Assembly: GCF_048544455.1 (NCBI RefSeq)
Contig: NC_133537.1
Location: forward strand, 67,834,134 to 67,898,133
Direction: 5' to 3'
Length of the DNA stretch: 64,000 nt
Source of the DNA: Silene latifolia
Taxonomy: Eukaryota; Streptophyta; Magnoliopsida; Caryophyllales; Caryophyllaceae
Made by a program: the position numbers and the translations under genes. The notes beneath the pieces were generated by a model. It had not been told where the DNA came from, did not search any database, and saw nothing but the letters and a program-made list of their open reading frames with translations. This document shows, in pieces, positions 19,348 through 32,000 of this stretch; positions within the stretch are counted from its first letter, which is position 1; every line of letters begins with the position of its first letter.

Positions 19348-20946
19348 TCATTGGTAAGGACCGCTTCCACCTCCTTGATAAGTGTCACCAAAGAAATTCC
19401 CGATGACATAGTGGGCTCCTGCCCACGGACCCAGCAAGTGACCATTATTGTGAGGGATTCTAGTACCCCAATCCGATGGTTGGATATCATAAGCTTTGAA
19501 GACACGTGAAGTATTCCCATCCCCGGACCAATAGGTAGGACGATGTGTGTATCGCACACCTTGGTTATAGGTCCATGCATGCGCGTCCCTTAGAACTAGG
19601 TCGGTGTTCACCCGATTGATAAGGTCCGACATATGATAGTTGTAGTCATAGGTTGGTTGAGGTTGGGTATATCCCCCGGTATACGATGGCATGTGCATAA
19701 AATGCTTAGGAAGGTCACGGAGGGGTGAAGGCATGGGCATGTATGAAGATGACAAGGTATATGTTGAATGCCTAGGGAGTTCGTGGGACGGTGAAGGCAT
19801 GGGCATGTATGAGGGTGATGGATCATACATCGAGTGATAAGGGAGCTCATGGGTTAGTGTCAGTGTACGAGCCCGTTCTACTTCTTTATCACTAAGACTA
19901 TAGGTAAGTTCAACCGGAATGAGATAAGTTTGGGCTGGAGGATGAGGTGGTATCATATCGGGTAGGTGAGAGGTTTCAGGCAATCTCCCCGGCGTAGGAA
20001 GTCTCATGTACAAGTTCGTGTTCACTTTCCATGAGTAGCCATTCTTGTCCTTCCTACCCGCAAGCCAGAACATGTTCTTCATATAAGAGATGTCAAAGTA
20101 CGACAACTTCACACTCATAGGCCTACTAATCTCTCCCGGTTCATAACCCAATAGGCTCTTTGCCAAACTAGTCACTAGGGCACCGCAATAAAAAGAGCAC
20201 TTGTCGGATTTGGTCATCCTCTCAAATGCTAGACTCACCATGGTCACGGGGCTAAAGTAGAAGCATCTTTCATAGTATAGGTTGAGGTAGGAGCTCAAAA
20301 GCAGCACTTCCGTGGAGTTAAGCTTGCTAAGATCTCTCCTTCCATAAAGGATGTTGGTCAAGAGGCGGAGGAAAATTTTCAAGATGGGGTGTTCCACATC
20401 ATTTATCTTCATGGCATTCATCTCGGTATCTTGGCTACCCGTATAAAGGTCAATGTACTTATTGGCTTTTATATCCTTTCCCACCTTGTCGTAGGTTAAT
20501 TCAATCCTCTTCCCTACACCTAAACGTTCCGCAAAGACATCACTAGATAGGTTGAAGGAGGTGTTTTTGAGTCGGAAACTCGCTAAAGGGTCTTTCTTAT
20601 TGTAGGCAAAAGAGCTTAAGAATTCAAGGGTGAGGTTGCGGTAGCTTATCTTCGCCAAGTTGTATAACCCCTTCATTCCAAGTACCCTAAAAATGTCATG
20701 TACTTTCTCCTCTATTTCCAAAGTTTCCAAGGCACTCTCCGACACACACCTAATAGCATTCATACGTCTTTGGACATAGGCTAGGAAGGCATTTTTGTGA
20801 GGTTCACTCTCATAAACTCTATTCCCGGATACCCCGGAAGGGTAATGGCGGGTGGTGCCTCCGGTTCGGGTTCGGATTGGCGGTTGTTCCTTCCACGGGT
20901 GCTTCTCGTGTTCCTCAACATGCAACAAAATGAAATCACGCAACAC
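19348..20946 (-). CDS. ATHILA ORF-1-like protein, about 532 codons, no ATG start seen
   Basis: An uninterrupted minus-strand frame. The central part (HDIFRVLGMKGLYNLAKISY, then LTLEFLSSF, FRLKNTSFNLSS and a following GVGKRIELTY region) resembles the ATHILA ORF-1 family of plant retrotransposons, whose role is unknown. The C-terminal third is Pro-rich with three imperfect repeats of about 25 residues sharing ELP[Y/R]HS and SYMPMPSP, followed by a Tyr/Gly-rich tail. The frame opens with GTG at 20946 and has no in-frame ATG near its beginning, so a spliced upstream exon or a truncated 5' end is possible. It lies in the internal region of element D, whose primer site is initiator tRNA-Met type, unlike typical Athila. 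It may be a captured ORF of a non-autonomous D, or a remnant of a separate Athila insertion. Confidence 0.65.
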   Translation of the reverse strand: MLRDFILLHVEEHEKHPWKEQPPIRTRTGGTTRHYPSGVSGNRVYESEPHKNAFLAYVQRRMNAIRCVSESALETLEIEEKVHDIFRVLGMKGLYNLAKISYRNLTLEFLSSFAYNKKDPLASFRLKNTSFNLSSDVFAERLGVGKRIELTYDKVGKDIKANKYIDLYTGSQDTEMNAMKINDVEHPILKIFLRLLTNILYGRRDLSKLNSTEVLLLSSYLNLYYERCFYFSPVTMVSLAFERMTKSDKCSFYCGALVTSLAKSLLGYEPGEISRPMSVKLSYFDISYMKNMFWLAGRKDKNGYSWKVNTNLYMRLPTPGRLPETSHLPDMIPPHPPAQTYLIPVELTYSLSDKEVERARTLTLTHELPYHSMYDPSPSYMPMPSPSHELPRHSTYTLSSSYMPMPSPLRDLPKHFMHMPSYTGGYTQPQPTYDYNYHMSDLINRVNTDLVLRDAHAWTYNQGVRYTHRPTYWSGDGNTSRVFKAYDIQPSDWGTRIPHNNGHLLGPWAGAHYVIGNFFGDTYQGGGSGPYQ

Positions 20947-22027
20947 GATATAGAATATAAAAGGTAAGAATCACAACCAACTTTGGAAATGAATGAAAAT
21001 TCTCCCCAACACTTTTAATTGATAAATAGCAATTTAGAGGAAATTTTAGCATAGTTCCCTTTGCATTTCAATCAAGCTAAAACTTCTCATGTTGTAAATT
21101 TTTCCGGAATTTGAAATTCTCGTGAAATTATACAATAATTAAATTTCAATTAGGGATAATGATAGGCAAAAAGATCAAGTTTTTGACACAACTAAACCAA
21201 ATATAGAGCATAGAACCGAACATTTCATACACTTAGCCTATACTTCCAGGAAAAAAAAATCGGTGGAAATTTGGAAATAATTTGCCCATTTAAGACAACA
21301 TGTTACTCTATCAATCAAGGGTTAAAGTTCGGTAACAGGATTACTTCAAGATTCAAGTTTAAAGTTCGAATTTCACATTACTAGTACATGAATTGTTGAG
21401 AACTTGGTCAAACTTTTAAGACGGAAGTTTTTAACTTATGCCATGTTGTAGAATTACTCACAAAATTATAGCCTTATAATGTCATTAAACCATGTTTAAG
21501 ATGTAAAAATCAAATTTTGGTCATATACATAGTGAATTTTGAATTATTGGTCAAGATTTTGAGACGAAATTTCCGTTTTAAGACAATGTGATGCATAGCT
21601 TTATCAACAAAGAACGTAGTCTTACAGCACAATTAAACCATGTTTTATACATAAAAAATCAAAATTTGGGCATAAACATCCTATATTTCAAAAATTTAAG
21701 ACAAAATTTTTCACATATAAACAAGATCCAACAATAACAGTAAAGGTTAGGCCTTTGTTGTTCAATTAATCCCAACAACAAGCACATAATCCAATTATTG
21801 ACTCAAGAACACCAAGTTTTCGAGTTCATCAATGGAGGGTAATATTTCAACATAAAAGATATGATTTTTGTCTGCAATAATGATGTAGAAGGTCTATTAC
21901 AATCATGAATTAAACAAAAGCATGCAATTAGTTGACAAAACTTGAGTAAACTAGTGTAGATCTAACAAAATCGATTTGGGGAAAAATAAGAGGAAGGACG
22001 GAATACTTACATTGTTGAAATGGTAAG
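20947..22027 (-). repeat. AT-rich non-coding part of element D internal region
   Basis: About 1.1 kb upstream (minus strand) of the ORF-1-like frame, with many related phrases of the type AAAATTT and CATAAACAT but no clear tandem unit. No ORF of note. It ends with GTAAG at 22023-22027, directly before element C; TTAAG follows C at 46348-46352 and may be the same target duplication with one change. Confidence 0.45.
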
Positions 22028-22051
22028 TGATGCGTGCAATTCATATAGTCT
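22028..22051 (+). repeat. First 24 bp of element C 5' LTR, cut off by element B
   Basis: TGATGCGTGCA followed by ATATAGTCT matches the first bases of the 3' LTR at 44278 with two differences. The last five bases, AGTCT (22047-22051), are repeated at 39639-39643 on the far side of element B, where the LTR resumes. Confidence 0.85.
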
Positions 22052-24509
22052 TGTAGATACCTAGTATCTGCTGAGACTCCAACAAACACCCGATGATTAT
22101 CGGACTACAACATGTTTTGGAATCGCGTCGTTTGATCGACAGTTTGTACAACTTTACGTCGGAAAACTTAAAACGATCCCGAAAATAAAACATTTCAAAA
22201 CATTTCAAAAATACCTGGAGTGTTTAATGCACGACGACGGGGTCGCAATGACACTAACTAGAGTCAAAACCGACACCGGACCAAAAACCGACTCAAAAAT
22301 TCAAATCCCGACTCCAACAACGAGTCAAACCGAGTCAACCACCAAAAACAAAACATTTCAAACCTTCTACCTTAAGTTTTCCCGGATTCATGTTGGTCAA
22401 GTACCAAACATGTGACTACAAAACCTAAGAAAGAACAAATCATGATTGCGTTTGTTGTGAAAGTGACAACACAACTCGAAGAACCGCGACGTGGCTCGCG
22501 CCTCTTGGAGCAGCCCAAGTGGCCACGTCGCTCAAAACTCACACAACCACTCATTCTCCTATAAATACCCCTCAAATGCCACCCATTTGAGAGTTACGCG
22601 AGTGTCCGCCCCCTCTTTTCTCCCTTAAAATTCTCGACTCGACTTCTTAAGTCACAACCCGACGCGTATTTACGACCTACTGATCGTAAACACGAGCCTT
22701 ACACATTATTTGGTACCGTCATCGTGCATTAAATTACTTGACCGACCATTTGGACCACTACACCATCACTAAACATTTAAAACACTCTTTTTACTTACCA
22801 AAACGGTTTTAAACCGAGTTTTTTCCGATCAAACGAGTTGTTACACTTACGTCGGTCACTCGCCATAACCAATCATGTAAGTATGAGGATGTAAAAATCC
22901 TCTTTTATTATGTTTTCATTTGTTTCATGACTACAACATGCTAAAACATGCATAACATGAACCAAAACATGGAATAAACGAGCCAAAACTGATTTTTGGT
23001 CTGAGGCAGAAGCCCCTTAGGTCACCAACTTGCCCGCGCCTAAATGGGGTGTTCAGACCAGAGATCAACCGTGTTTGTTCTCGTCATTTCCCTTTAATCC
23101 ATCTTCATATTTGTAATCGGTTTTCGCCATTTCAAGTATTTTCGAACCCTTTTTATTTTATTTCACTTGTTTTAACCATAAAACATTTTTCACCCTTGGT
23201 TCCTCATACCATGACGGTCAAATCCGTGTTTCGGTGATAATATTTGGTTAATGACATTTAAAAGGTATTTTAAAACCTTTTATTTCATTTCTTTACATTT
23301 TCAAAGAAACATATTAGTCACCAACACAAAGTCATCCTTGGTTCTACATACCATGCCGGATTTTAACCCGGGTACGATGATGAGTATCGACTAATCACAT
23401 TCAAATGGACTTAAGACAATTAGTCCATAATTAATTTCAAAACTATTCATGTCAAGTTTGTCAAATCGAACCCGACACCGAAAATTATCAAAATAATGAT
23501 GATTATTCGAGTCTAGTTCTTCAAATCAACGAATGCGGTCTAAACGACCCCTTCAAATCAAACCGGGTTCAAATACCCATTTTCAACACGTTTTATAACG
23601 TTTTCAAAAAGGTCAGAACACGGCACATAAACCATGGGCTAACCCGCGACTAAACAGGCCCCCCATTTCTCATTTTCAAAACCAGAGGGAGACCCTTTGT
23701 ATCGCCGGCTGGCTCGCGCCTCATATAGCCACCTGATACAGGGTCTATTCCCTTCCAGCATTAGTCTAGGGCGTTCCCGACTCCGGTTAGCCCGGATATA
23801 GGACGGATAAGATGACTACTTGATTATCTAAAACCATATTTGCAAAATGCCTTACTAAGACAAATGGATCATGTTATGCACCCTAAACCTAATACGGTAA
23901 ATGGATGTTTAATTTCCGTCTTGCATGCAAATCAATCATTAATCCAACTCGACATCTTATACCTGATACTTGGATTAAATTAACCGACTTAGAAAGCTCT
24001 CACATGTTAGGTTTAAATTATTGGATGCGCATTCATGCATTTAAACCGTTTTATCAACTTTTGTATTCAACCAACCAAGATCGATCAGTAAAGGCCGCTA
24101 ACGCGGGCAGGATTGGGTGTCTGATTAAAGGGCTTCCCAATACGTACCTTCACCTCTTACTCAGAAACTTTGGATAGTGGACGACCTTATCCGGGGCGTA
24201 CGAGAATCATTCTAGAGATAGGATGCTAAAGAGGGACGATTTCCTTATCTTTAGTACCTATGTCAAACGTTGCTATGTGCTTCGATTTGACCGAGGTATA
24301 AAGTGGATTTCGAACGGGTTCCAGGCATCCCATAAATGCTTGGTGGCGACTTCGAACATCTCTAATCGTTTCGAGACCTTCACCGAGATGAAACCGACCG
24401 ATCTAAAACGATCCGGTCGAAAGCATTTTTACGCCGCCGAGCGTGGCTTTCAAAAAGACCGTTGTACGTCCAGAGATCGAAGTGGGCTTGCAGGTGGGCC
24501 CTGTCCACA
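22052..24509 (+). repeat. Element B 5' LTR (2,458 bp)
   Basis: From 22215 on it matches 37346-39638 almost base for base. A TATA box TATAAATA lies at 22560-22567, after CATTCTCC. The motif GGCTCGCGCCTC occurs at about 22493 and 23711. Only small open frames are present and the same ones recur in the other LTR, so they are not taken as genes. Confidence 0.88.
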
Positions 24510-24530
24510 GATATGCGACTCCGCTGGGGA
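24510..24530 (+). promoter_or_regulatory. Primer binding site of element B, tRNA-Arg-like
   Basis: ATGCGACTCCGCTGGGGA (24513-24530) follows the LTR end by three bases. From memory, Ogre-type elements use a site close to TGGCGACTCCGCTGGGGA, complementary to tRNA-Arg. This copy would differ at its first two bases. Confidence 0.6.
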
Positions 24531-25910
24531 AAACTAGGACACTTACGTCTTTGTGATCCCTAGATGGTGAGACTCGAACGAGGTCTTGGTTGGAAAGCAT
24601 TAATTGATATTACGGTCACGGTCGGGTTCCTTGTCCGGGCCCACAACCTAACCTTTTTTGACCAATTGGCTCGTCTCGTCGGAGTGAGTTTTTTTCATCC
24701 CCACGTTTCGAATCCCGATTGAGTCAAGTATACCATTGACGTTACACATTTCTTTTTCGTCAAAGAGCTTTCATCACTTTCGAGCACGAGGCTAGGGCAC
24801 TCTCCTTACACATTTTGTTTGGATTGGTATCCCTCTCGCAAATCGGGGTTTAATCGCTTGGTGTGTAACCCACCCTTTCAAGCCAAAACCCGAGTCAGCA
24901 TAATGCATAATATAATGAACTGCGAGTGCTTATGTGCTACTTGATCATAAGTCCTTCCGTGTCATTTTCAAACTTTCAAAATCACCCTTTTTGCGCCGTT
25001 ATAATGGCCATTTTAAACCTCGGTCTTTCGCCGACCGTTGCACGCCTTTCTAGGCCGTCGTAATGACGGTTTTCAAACCCGGTTTTGTATAACCATTTCA
25101 AACACGCCTTTCTAGGCCGTCATAATGTAGATTTTCAAACCCGGTTTTTATAACCATTTCAAAAACGCCTTTCTAGGCCGTCGGAATGACGATTTTCAAA
25201 CCCGGTTTTGTATAACCATTTCAAATCACCTTTTTACGCTGTTATAATCGCCACGTCTAGACACGGATTATAACCCGTTTCGCGCCGACAATGGCTCTTT
25301 CAAAACCCGAGAAAAGCACACACCCTTTTCTCGAGACGCTTTCGGGATCCCGAGGATCATACACCGTCCCCGAGACTTCTTCAAACATTTTCAAACTCGA
25401 TTTTCAAAACATACAATTTTGAATTTCAAAAACCGTCTTGGGAAACAATGCACTGTTTTCCGAGCCAATTCAAGCTCAAACCGTCTTTTGAAAATAAACT
25501 TAAGACAACCCTTTCAACTGATCGACTTGCGGAGATTTCTATCTTCGGAAGCCGCCCATTAAAGCGACAAATGAATCTTTTTGAAAATTTCTATTTTCGA
25601 AAAATTCAGTCCACCATTCCAATTTCGCCTCGTGTCTATCGAGTCAAAGCAAATGTACTTATGGGTCTTTACTTATGAGTCGTCTCACCACAAGACCCGT
25701 CCAACGGCGTCACGCCGTCATGTTGGACTCGTGTAAAAAGTTCGGTCAAACACTGTCACGTCATATATCGAGTCAGCACTGAGGGACCACACACGGTCAC
25801 CCTCGTCTTGTTGAGTCTGATCTTTGTCCCGTCCTTTATGCTGTCTGCGTTCAGTCTTGGAACCGTGTCGGATTGAGTTGTAATGTGAGCCGTTTTTCTG
25901 CCTCAGAGCC
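24531..25910 (+). repeat. Element B leader with about 62-bp tandem repeats
   Basis: A 1.4-kb untranslated leader. Units beginning ACGCCTTTCTAGGCCGTC start at 25042, 25104 and 25165, with a degenerate fourth near 25227, giving a period of about 62 bp. Amplified tandem repeats are a known trait of some Tat-group elements. No gene seen. Confidence 0.65.
25042..25226 (+). repeat. Tandem repeat, about 62-bp unit, three copies
   Basis: Each unit contains GCCTTTCTAGGCCGTC, then TTTCAAACCCGGTTTT, then ATAACCATTTCAAA. Degenerate half-units flank the array on both sides. Confidence 0.75.
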
Positions 25911-28900
25911 ATGGCCCCGTCTTCAGCTTCGTCCAACAACAATGACAACAATAGAGATGTCACCACTGATCAACTAGCCAGCCTGCTTACCACTCTTAAG
26001 GTCACCCTGGATCGCGTCGAGATCCGTATCGACGCCCTGGAGAACAAAGAAACCGGGGAACACAATACCCCACCTCTGACTGAAACTGAAAAGAGGCTAA
26101 AGCTCTTAGAAGAACAGCTCCTAGCCCGGGGTAACAATATCCATCTTGAGAACAACCGAAGGTTCACTGAGTTCCTAACCCGTTGGAGGAGGGCGAGTAC
26201 TCAATTGGTCAGTAAGCCGAGTGAATCAACTTTGGTAGAAAAGTTTGTCAACAATCTCTGCCCAGTTTATGCCAACCTACTGAGATATCAGAACATCAAG
26301 ACCTTCCAATATCTGCAGATTCTTGGGACACGTATTGAGGACGACCTCCGAAAGGGTGTCTTAGCCAAGACCACTGGCAGAGGTTACCAAGGATCCACCT
26401 CAACCGGATCTCGCCCTTACGGCCAGACAAACAAGATGGATGAGGTCAACCTCGTCGAACCATCTGCTAAGAAAACCGAGCGCCCCCAGAGAGTGTTCAC
26501 CAACATAGGGTCGACTTATGCAAGTGCCCTGAAAAGGCTCATGGACCAAGGGAAGTTACAACCGATCGGACCCACCCCGGATCCGACCGATGCCAAGAAG
26601 TCCCGGTTCTGGAACCCCAACGCCTACTGTCAGTATCATCGAGGGAAAGGGCACGATACCGAAACTTGCTTCAAGCTCAAACACCTCATTCAAGACATGA
26701 TTGAGAAGGGAGATTTGCCATTACCCCCACCAATTAAGCCAAATAACAAGACGAATCCTTTGGGAATCCACGCCATCTCTGACGATGAGCCGACCCTAGA
26801 CTCCTCTCACCTCATCCTGCCAATTGACGACGAGGTGAATGCTTTGGAAAAGGATCCTTCAGACGGAGTGTTTGTGTTTAGTGCTGCCACTATGCTCACT
26901 ATGTTTCAACAAGTTGAGGAGGCCATAGCCAGCCTCTCTGAGAGAATCACCCGACTCGACGACGCCTATCGTCGACTCATTTTCAATCCACCGCCACCGC
27001 GCCCAAGGGAGAATTCCCCAAGCATTCAAAACTACCCACCCCAGGATGGATTGTTCCCGCGACCATTCTGGCATAGACCTCACGAAAATCACCCTCAAAA
27101 TAACTACCCTCAAAATAACTACCCCCACAAAAATCACCCCCACAAAAACCATCCTCACAAAAATATTCCCCACAAGAACTACCCACCGAGGAATACCCCT
27201 CCAAGGTATCCTCAAGACTCCGAAATTAACGGCATATGAAGAGATGATGTTGAGGATGTCTATATCATTCCAGTGAAGGAGAGACGGGCGGAAGAAACCG
27301 GACATCTCACCCGGTCCGGACGTCCCTATCAGAATCCGAACAATCCAACGGCCGTTCCAACAACTAATGACCAAATCATCCCAGAGGTGGACACTCAACC
27401 AAAGGCCCCCGAAAACTCAATCCTGAAACAGCTCTAGAAAGCAAAAGCCGAAATCTCAATTTGGCAACTGATCGCAACGTCTTTTGAGCATCGACAGGCC
27501 TTGGGAAAATTAGCCGTGCCTTCCACCTCTTCCCCAGAAGAAATAGTGGCGCACATGACGAGGGACGCCCTTGATCTGAGCAACCCGGTCGTCTTCTCCG
27601 ACGAGGACATCCCTCCGTTCGGAGCCAATCGTAACCTGGCCCTGTATATCACTGTACAATGCCTCCAGAAAAATGTACCCATGGTCCTCGTGGATGACGG
27701 CTCCACGGTGAATGTCATTCCTCTTAAAACTGCCCACAGACTGGGTATCAAGGAAGCTGACTTGATCCCAACGAATCAAGGAGTACGCGCCTACGACGGC
27801 ACTCGTCGCAAGGTCGGCGGGCTTGTCACTTTGACCGTCACAACCGGAGCACTGGAAAGACAAACCAGTTTTCAAGTGGTCGACATCGACGCGTCCTTCA
27901 ACATGCTCCTGGGACGTCCCTAGATTCACGCCGTCAAGGCAGTCACCTCAACTCTCCACGAGAAGATCAGGGTCCCCTTCAACGGGAAAACGATCACAAT
28001 TCCCGCTTCCCCGATCAAGGCAGTCATGACAAAGGGGATAGCCTCCCAAGCCATTGAGGAGGATGACAACTAAATGTGGGGTTTCCAAGCCGTAAACGCC
28101 ATAACTGATGAATTGGCGCCCTCTAATTGTGACCCGTTCACCAACCTCACGGTCAACCGTATTATGATGCGTCAGGGTTATTTCCCGGGTTTGCCGCTCA
28201 ATCCACTGAAGGGCCCATTGCCTCCCTTGAAATAGGCTAAGGTCCCCAATATTCCCTTTGGGCTGGGATACGAACCTACCGACGAAGATATCCCGGAGAT
28301 GAACCTCCTAATCCGAAAACGCAAGAAGCACGGAGTTATCCTCCGTCCCTACCATCTAACTCTCAACAGATACTTTGTCCCCGAGGGAGAATCCGAGCTC
28401 TACCATGGCTTTCCGGAACCAATCTATGACTTTGTGGCCAGGGCTAGGTACTTGGGAGTGGAGGTCTTCCAGGACTGCTAGTTTATCCCCGACAACGCCG
28501 AAGCTGCATCAACTGAGTCCAAGCCGTCACCATGCCTTGACGGACAAGCTGTCACACTCCTCTTTGGGGAAGATAACATCAAGCACCTCGACTATGAGGA
28601 CATCATCAACATCGCCCTGAAGGACAATCAATTTGACCCAACCGCCTTGATCTCCAATACTGACCCGGAGAAAGTTACCCAAGGCTGGAGGAAGACCATC
28701 AAGTGGACTGATCGCCAAGGCCGCATTCTCAAGATAACAACTGGAGAAGGCCCTATGTTCAAGGACGGAAGTGAAGAAGGATCTGAGTCTGAGTCGGAGT
28801 CGGAGTCGGAGTCAGAGTCTGTCGTAGCTCCTAACGCTCCTGATGTCCCAGTCAAGGTCCCGTTCCCACTGTTTTATCACAAAGTCATCGCTGATTCGGA

Positions 28901-28940
28901 GGCTCGGACTACTAGGGTCACCCCCTCTCATGAAAGGTGA
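25911..28940 (+). pseudogene. Element B gag and protease part of the polyprotein, multiple stops
   Basis: The ATG at 25911 (MAPSSASSNNN) opens the frame. Visible in order are a short coiled-coil-like N-terminus, part of a retrotransposon gag domain (RRFTEFLTRWRR...VEKFVNNLCP), a CQYHRGKGHDTETC zinc-knuckle-like motif near 26630 and a His/Asn/Pro repeat region (27060-27200). A protease follows with active site VDDGS and end motif LLGRP (27700-27923), then a linker with a Glu-Ser repeat. In-frame stops occur at about 27237, 27435, 27921, 28071, 28233, 28479 and 28938; several are TAG/TGA at sites where one C-to-T or G-to-A change explains them. The gag N-terminal half looks shortened. Non-functional as it stands. 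Confidence 0.85.
28785..28820 (+). repeat. GAGTCN hexanucleotide repeat coding (Glu-Ser)n
   Basis: Six GAGTC[T/G/A] units in a row, in frame, giving an acidic Glu-Ser run in the linker after the protease of element B. Confidence 0.8.
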
Positions 28941-29098
28941 CAACCTGGAGCTGTTCCATTCCGGGGGCCACTTCCTCTGTTGTGTCGCCTCCGATCGACC
29001 ACGAGATGTCTGTCCTTTCCGAGCTTTTCGCTCGTGTCAACTTAATGAACGCTAAGTTTGCTTATGACTCGTCTCATTTTAACTGCAATGCAATTCTG

Positions 29099-32000
29099 AA
29101 TGACTAAGAGGAATTTGACTTGAGTGACTACCCACCTCACCTAGCCTAAGAACTTGACAAGCGGGAAACCAGAACCCCCATCATTGAGGAAACCGAGCCT
29201 ATTAACATAGGAACCGACAATACACCTCAAGAACTTAGGATAGGGACAACCCTGGACCCCTCGGAAAGACAACAGTTCATTGACCTCCTCCACGAATACA
29301 AGGACGTGTTCGCTTTGGTCTTACGAGAGACATGCCAGGATTGACAGAGAAATTGCGAGCACCGGATACCCATTAAACCCGGGGCTAAACCTGTGAAACT
29401 GAAGCTACGCCGGATGCGTCCTGAGTGGGCCCTAAAAATCAAAGAAGAGGTGGATAAACAGTTCAAGGCTGGCTTCATCAAAGTGTCTGAATACTCAGAC
29501 TGGGTGTCCAACATTGTGCCCGTACCAAAGAAAGACAGAAGAATTCGGGTGGACAAGGCGAGTCCTAAGGACGACTTCCCTTTGCCACATGTTGACATTC
29601 TGGTGGACAACACTGCCGAACATGCTCTCTTATCGTTCATGGATGGCTATACTGGTTACAAGCAGATTAAGATGGCTGAGGAAGACATGCACAAGGCTGC
29701 GTTCACTACACAGTGGGGTACATATTGCTACACGGTCATGCCCTTCGGCCTCATCAACGCCGGGGCAACCTATTAAAGAACCGCTACCACTCTCCTACAT
29801 GACATGATGCACAAGGAGGTAGAGGTGTATGTCGATGACATGATTGTCAAATCAAAAGAACGGGACGGCCACATCAATGCCCTCCGGAAATTCTTCGCTC
29901 GTCTGCGGAAGTATAACATGAGACTAAATCCTCAGAAGTGTGCATTGGGGGTCACCTCCGGAAAACTCTTGGGACATGTCATCGACAAAAGAGGCATTGA
30001 GATTGATCCAACCAAAATCAAAGCCCTTCAACAAATGCCTCGGCCTAGGAACGAGAAGGAGATTCGGGGATTTCTCGGTCAGGTCCAATACATCAGCCGC
30101 TTCATTGCCGAGCTCACTATGATTTGTGAACCAATATTCAAAAAGCTTCGCGCCTCCAATCACACCGATTGGGACGACGACTGTAAGAAGGCCTTTGACA
30201 GGATAAAGGAAATCATATCCAAACCTCCTGTCCTCATGCCACCTCAACCAGGGATTCCTCTATCCCTATACCGATCATTACCAACACAAACGACCATGGG
30301 AGCAATGCTAGCACAAACAGTTGGCAACGAAGAACAAGCCATCTACTACATCAGCAAAAAGTTCATTGAGTACGAGATGAGGTATACCCAACTGGAAAAG
30401 ACATGCCTTGCCCTAGTATGGTCAACCAAGAAGCTGCGGCATTACATGCTCAGCTATACGGTCCACATCTACTCCAAGATGGACCCGGTCAAATACATCT
30501 TCGAAAAACCCGTACTAAACGGAAGGCTGTCTAGGTGGACACTCATGCTGTCCGAGTTTGACCTCAAATTTGTACCCCTCAAGGTTATCAAGGGAAGAGC
30601 AGTTGCCGACTTCCTAGCAGAAAATCCCGTCAACGAGGATCCTACGACCGACACATGGTCACTTCCTGACGAAGACATCCTTTATGCCGACTCCGACGCA
30701 TGGGACCTATACTTCGATGGTGCATCTAATCTGAGAGGCTTCGGGGTAGGAATCCTTCTAATTTCACCAGAGGGAGAACACGTTCCGATCTCGGTCAAGA
30801 TGGACTTTGCCGTCACCAACAATGCCGTTGAATATGAAGCATGTCTCATCGGCCTACAAGCAGCCATCACACTTGGCATCAAGAGGCTGAGGGTCCACGA
30901 CGATTCCTCACTCATCATCAACCAGGTGTCCGGATCATGGATAATCCGATCTGACAGCTTAGCTCCCTACCAAGCGAAGATCAGTCAAGAGGCCGAATTC
31001 TTCGACCAAGTCGACTACTTCCATCTGCCACGAGAGGAAAATCAATTTGCTGATGCCCTGGCAAAACTTGCCGCGCTCGTCAACATACCTGACGACATGA
31101 CATCAATGCCCCTATGTGTTGAGAGAAGGAGCGAGCCAGCCCACATTTGTGCCATTATCAACGACGAGGAAAGCCATGATGAACTTTGGTACCAATCTAT
31201 CCTCAATTACAAAACAAAAAATGAATTCCCTCTCAACTCTGATCAAAGAGGACAAAGAGCCATCCGTTTACTTGCATCACAATTCGTGATAAACCAAAAT
31301 CAACTCTACAAAAGAACACCCCAAGGAATTCTTCTCCTTTGCATTGACCATCACAAAGCCAAAAAAGTCATGGGAGAGGTTCATGACAGAGAATGTGGCC
31401 CTCACATGAGTGCAATGATGCTCACACGGAAAATCATGCGGCTAGGTTACTACTGGACCACCATGGAAGCCGATTGCCGTAACTACGTCAAACATTGCCA
31501 CAATTGCCATATCTTCGCCAACATACAACACATACCACCATCCCTTTTATACACCATGACATCACCCTGGCCTTTCACAACCTGGGGCATTGACATCAAC
31601 GGGAAAGTCAAACCGATAGGCACCAAGGGGCATTGCTTCATCCTTGTCGCCATCGACTATTTCACCAAATGGGTGGAAGCACAGTCATATGCAGTCTTGA
31701 CCGCCAAACAAGTTGCCAAGTTCATTCAAAATAACATCATCTGCTGATATGGGGTACCCCATGAAATCATCAGCGATCAAGGCTCTCACTTCCAGGCGGA
31801 AACTCAAGCTTTGCTGGACAAGTACAAGATCAAACGACATCGATCATCCCCCTACCGTCCCCAAACCAACGGAGCGGTGGAGGCAGCGAACAAAACTCTT
31901 GTCACCATTATCAAGAAAATTCAAGACAACTACCGCGATTGGCCAAGCAAACTCCCATTCGCACTCTGGGGGTACCGAACCTCCATTCGAACACCGACAG

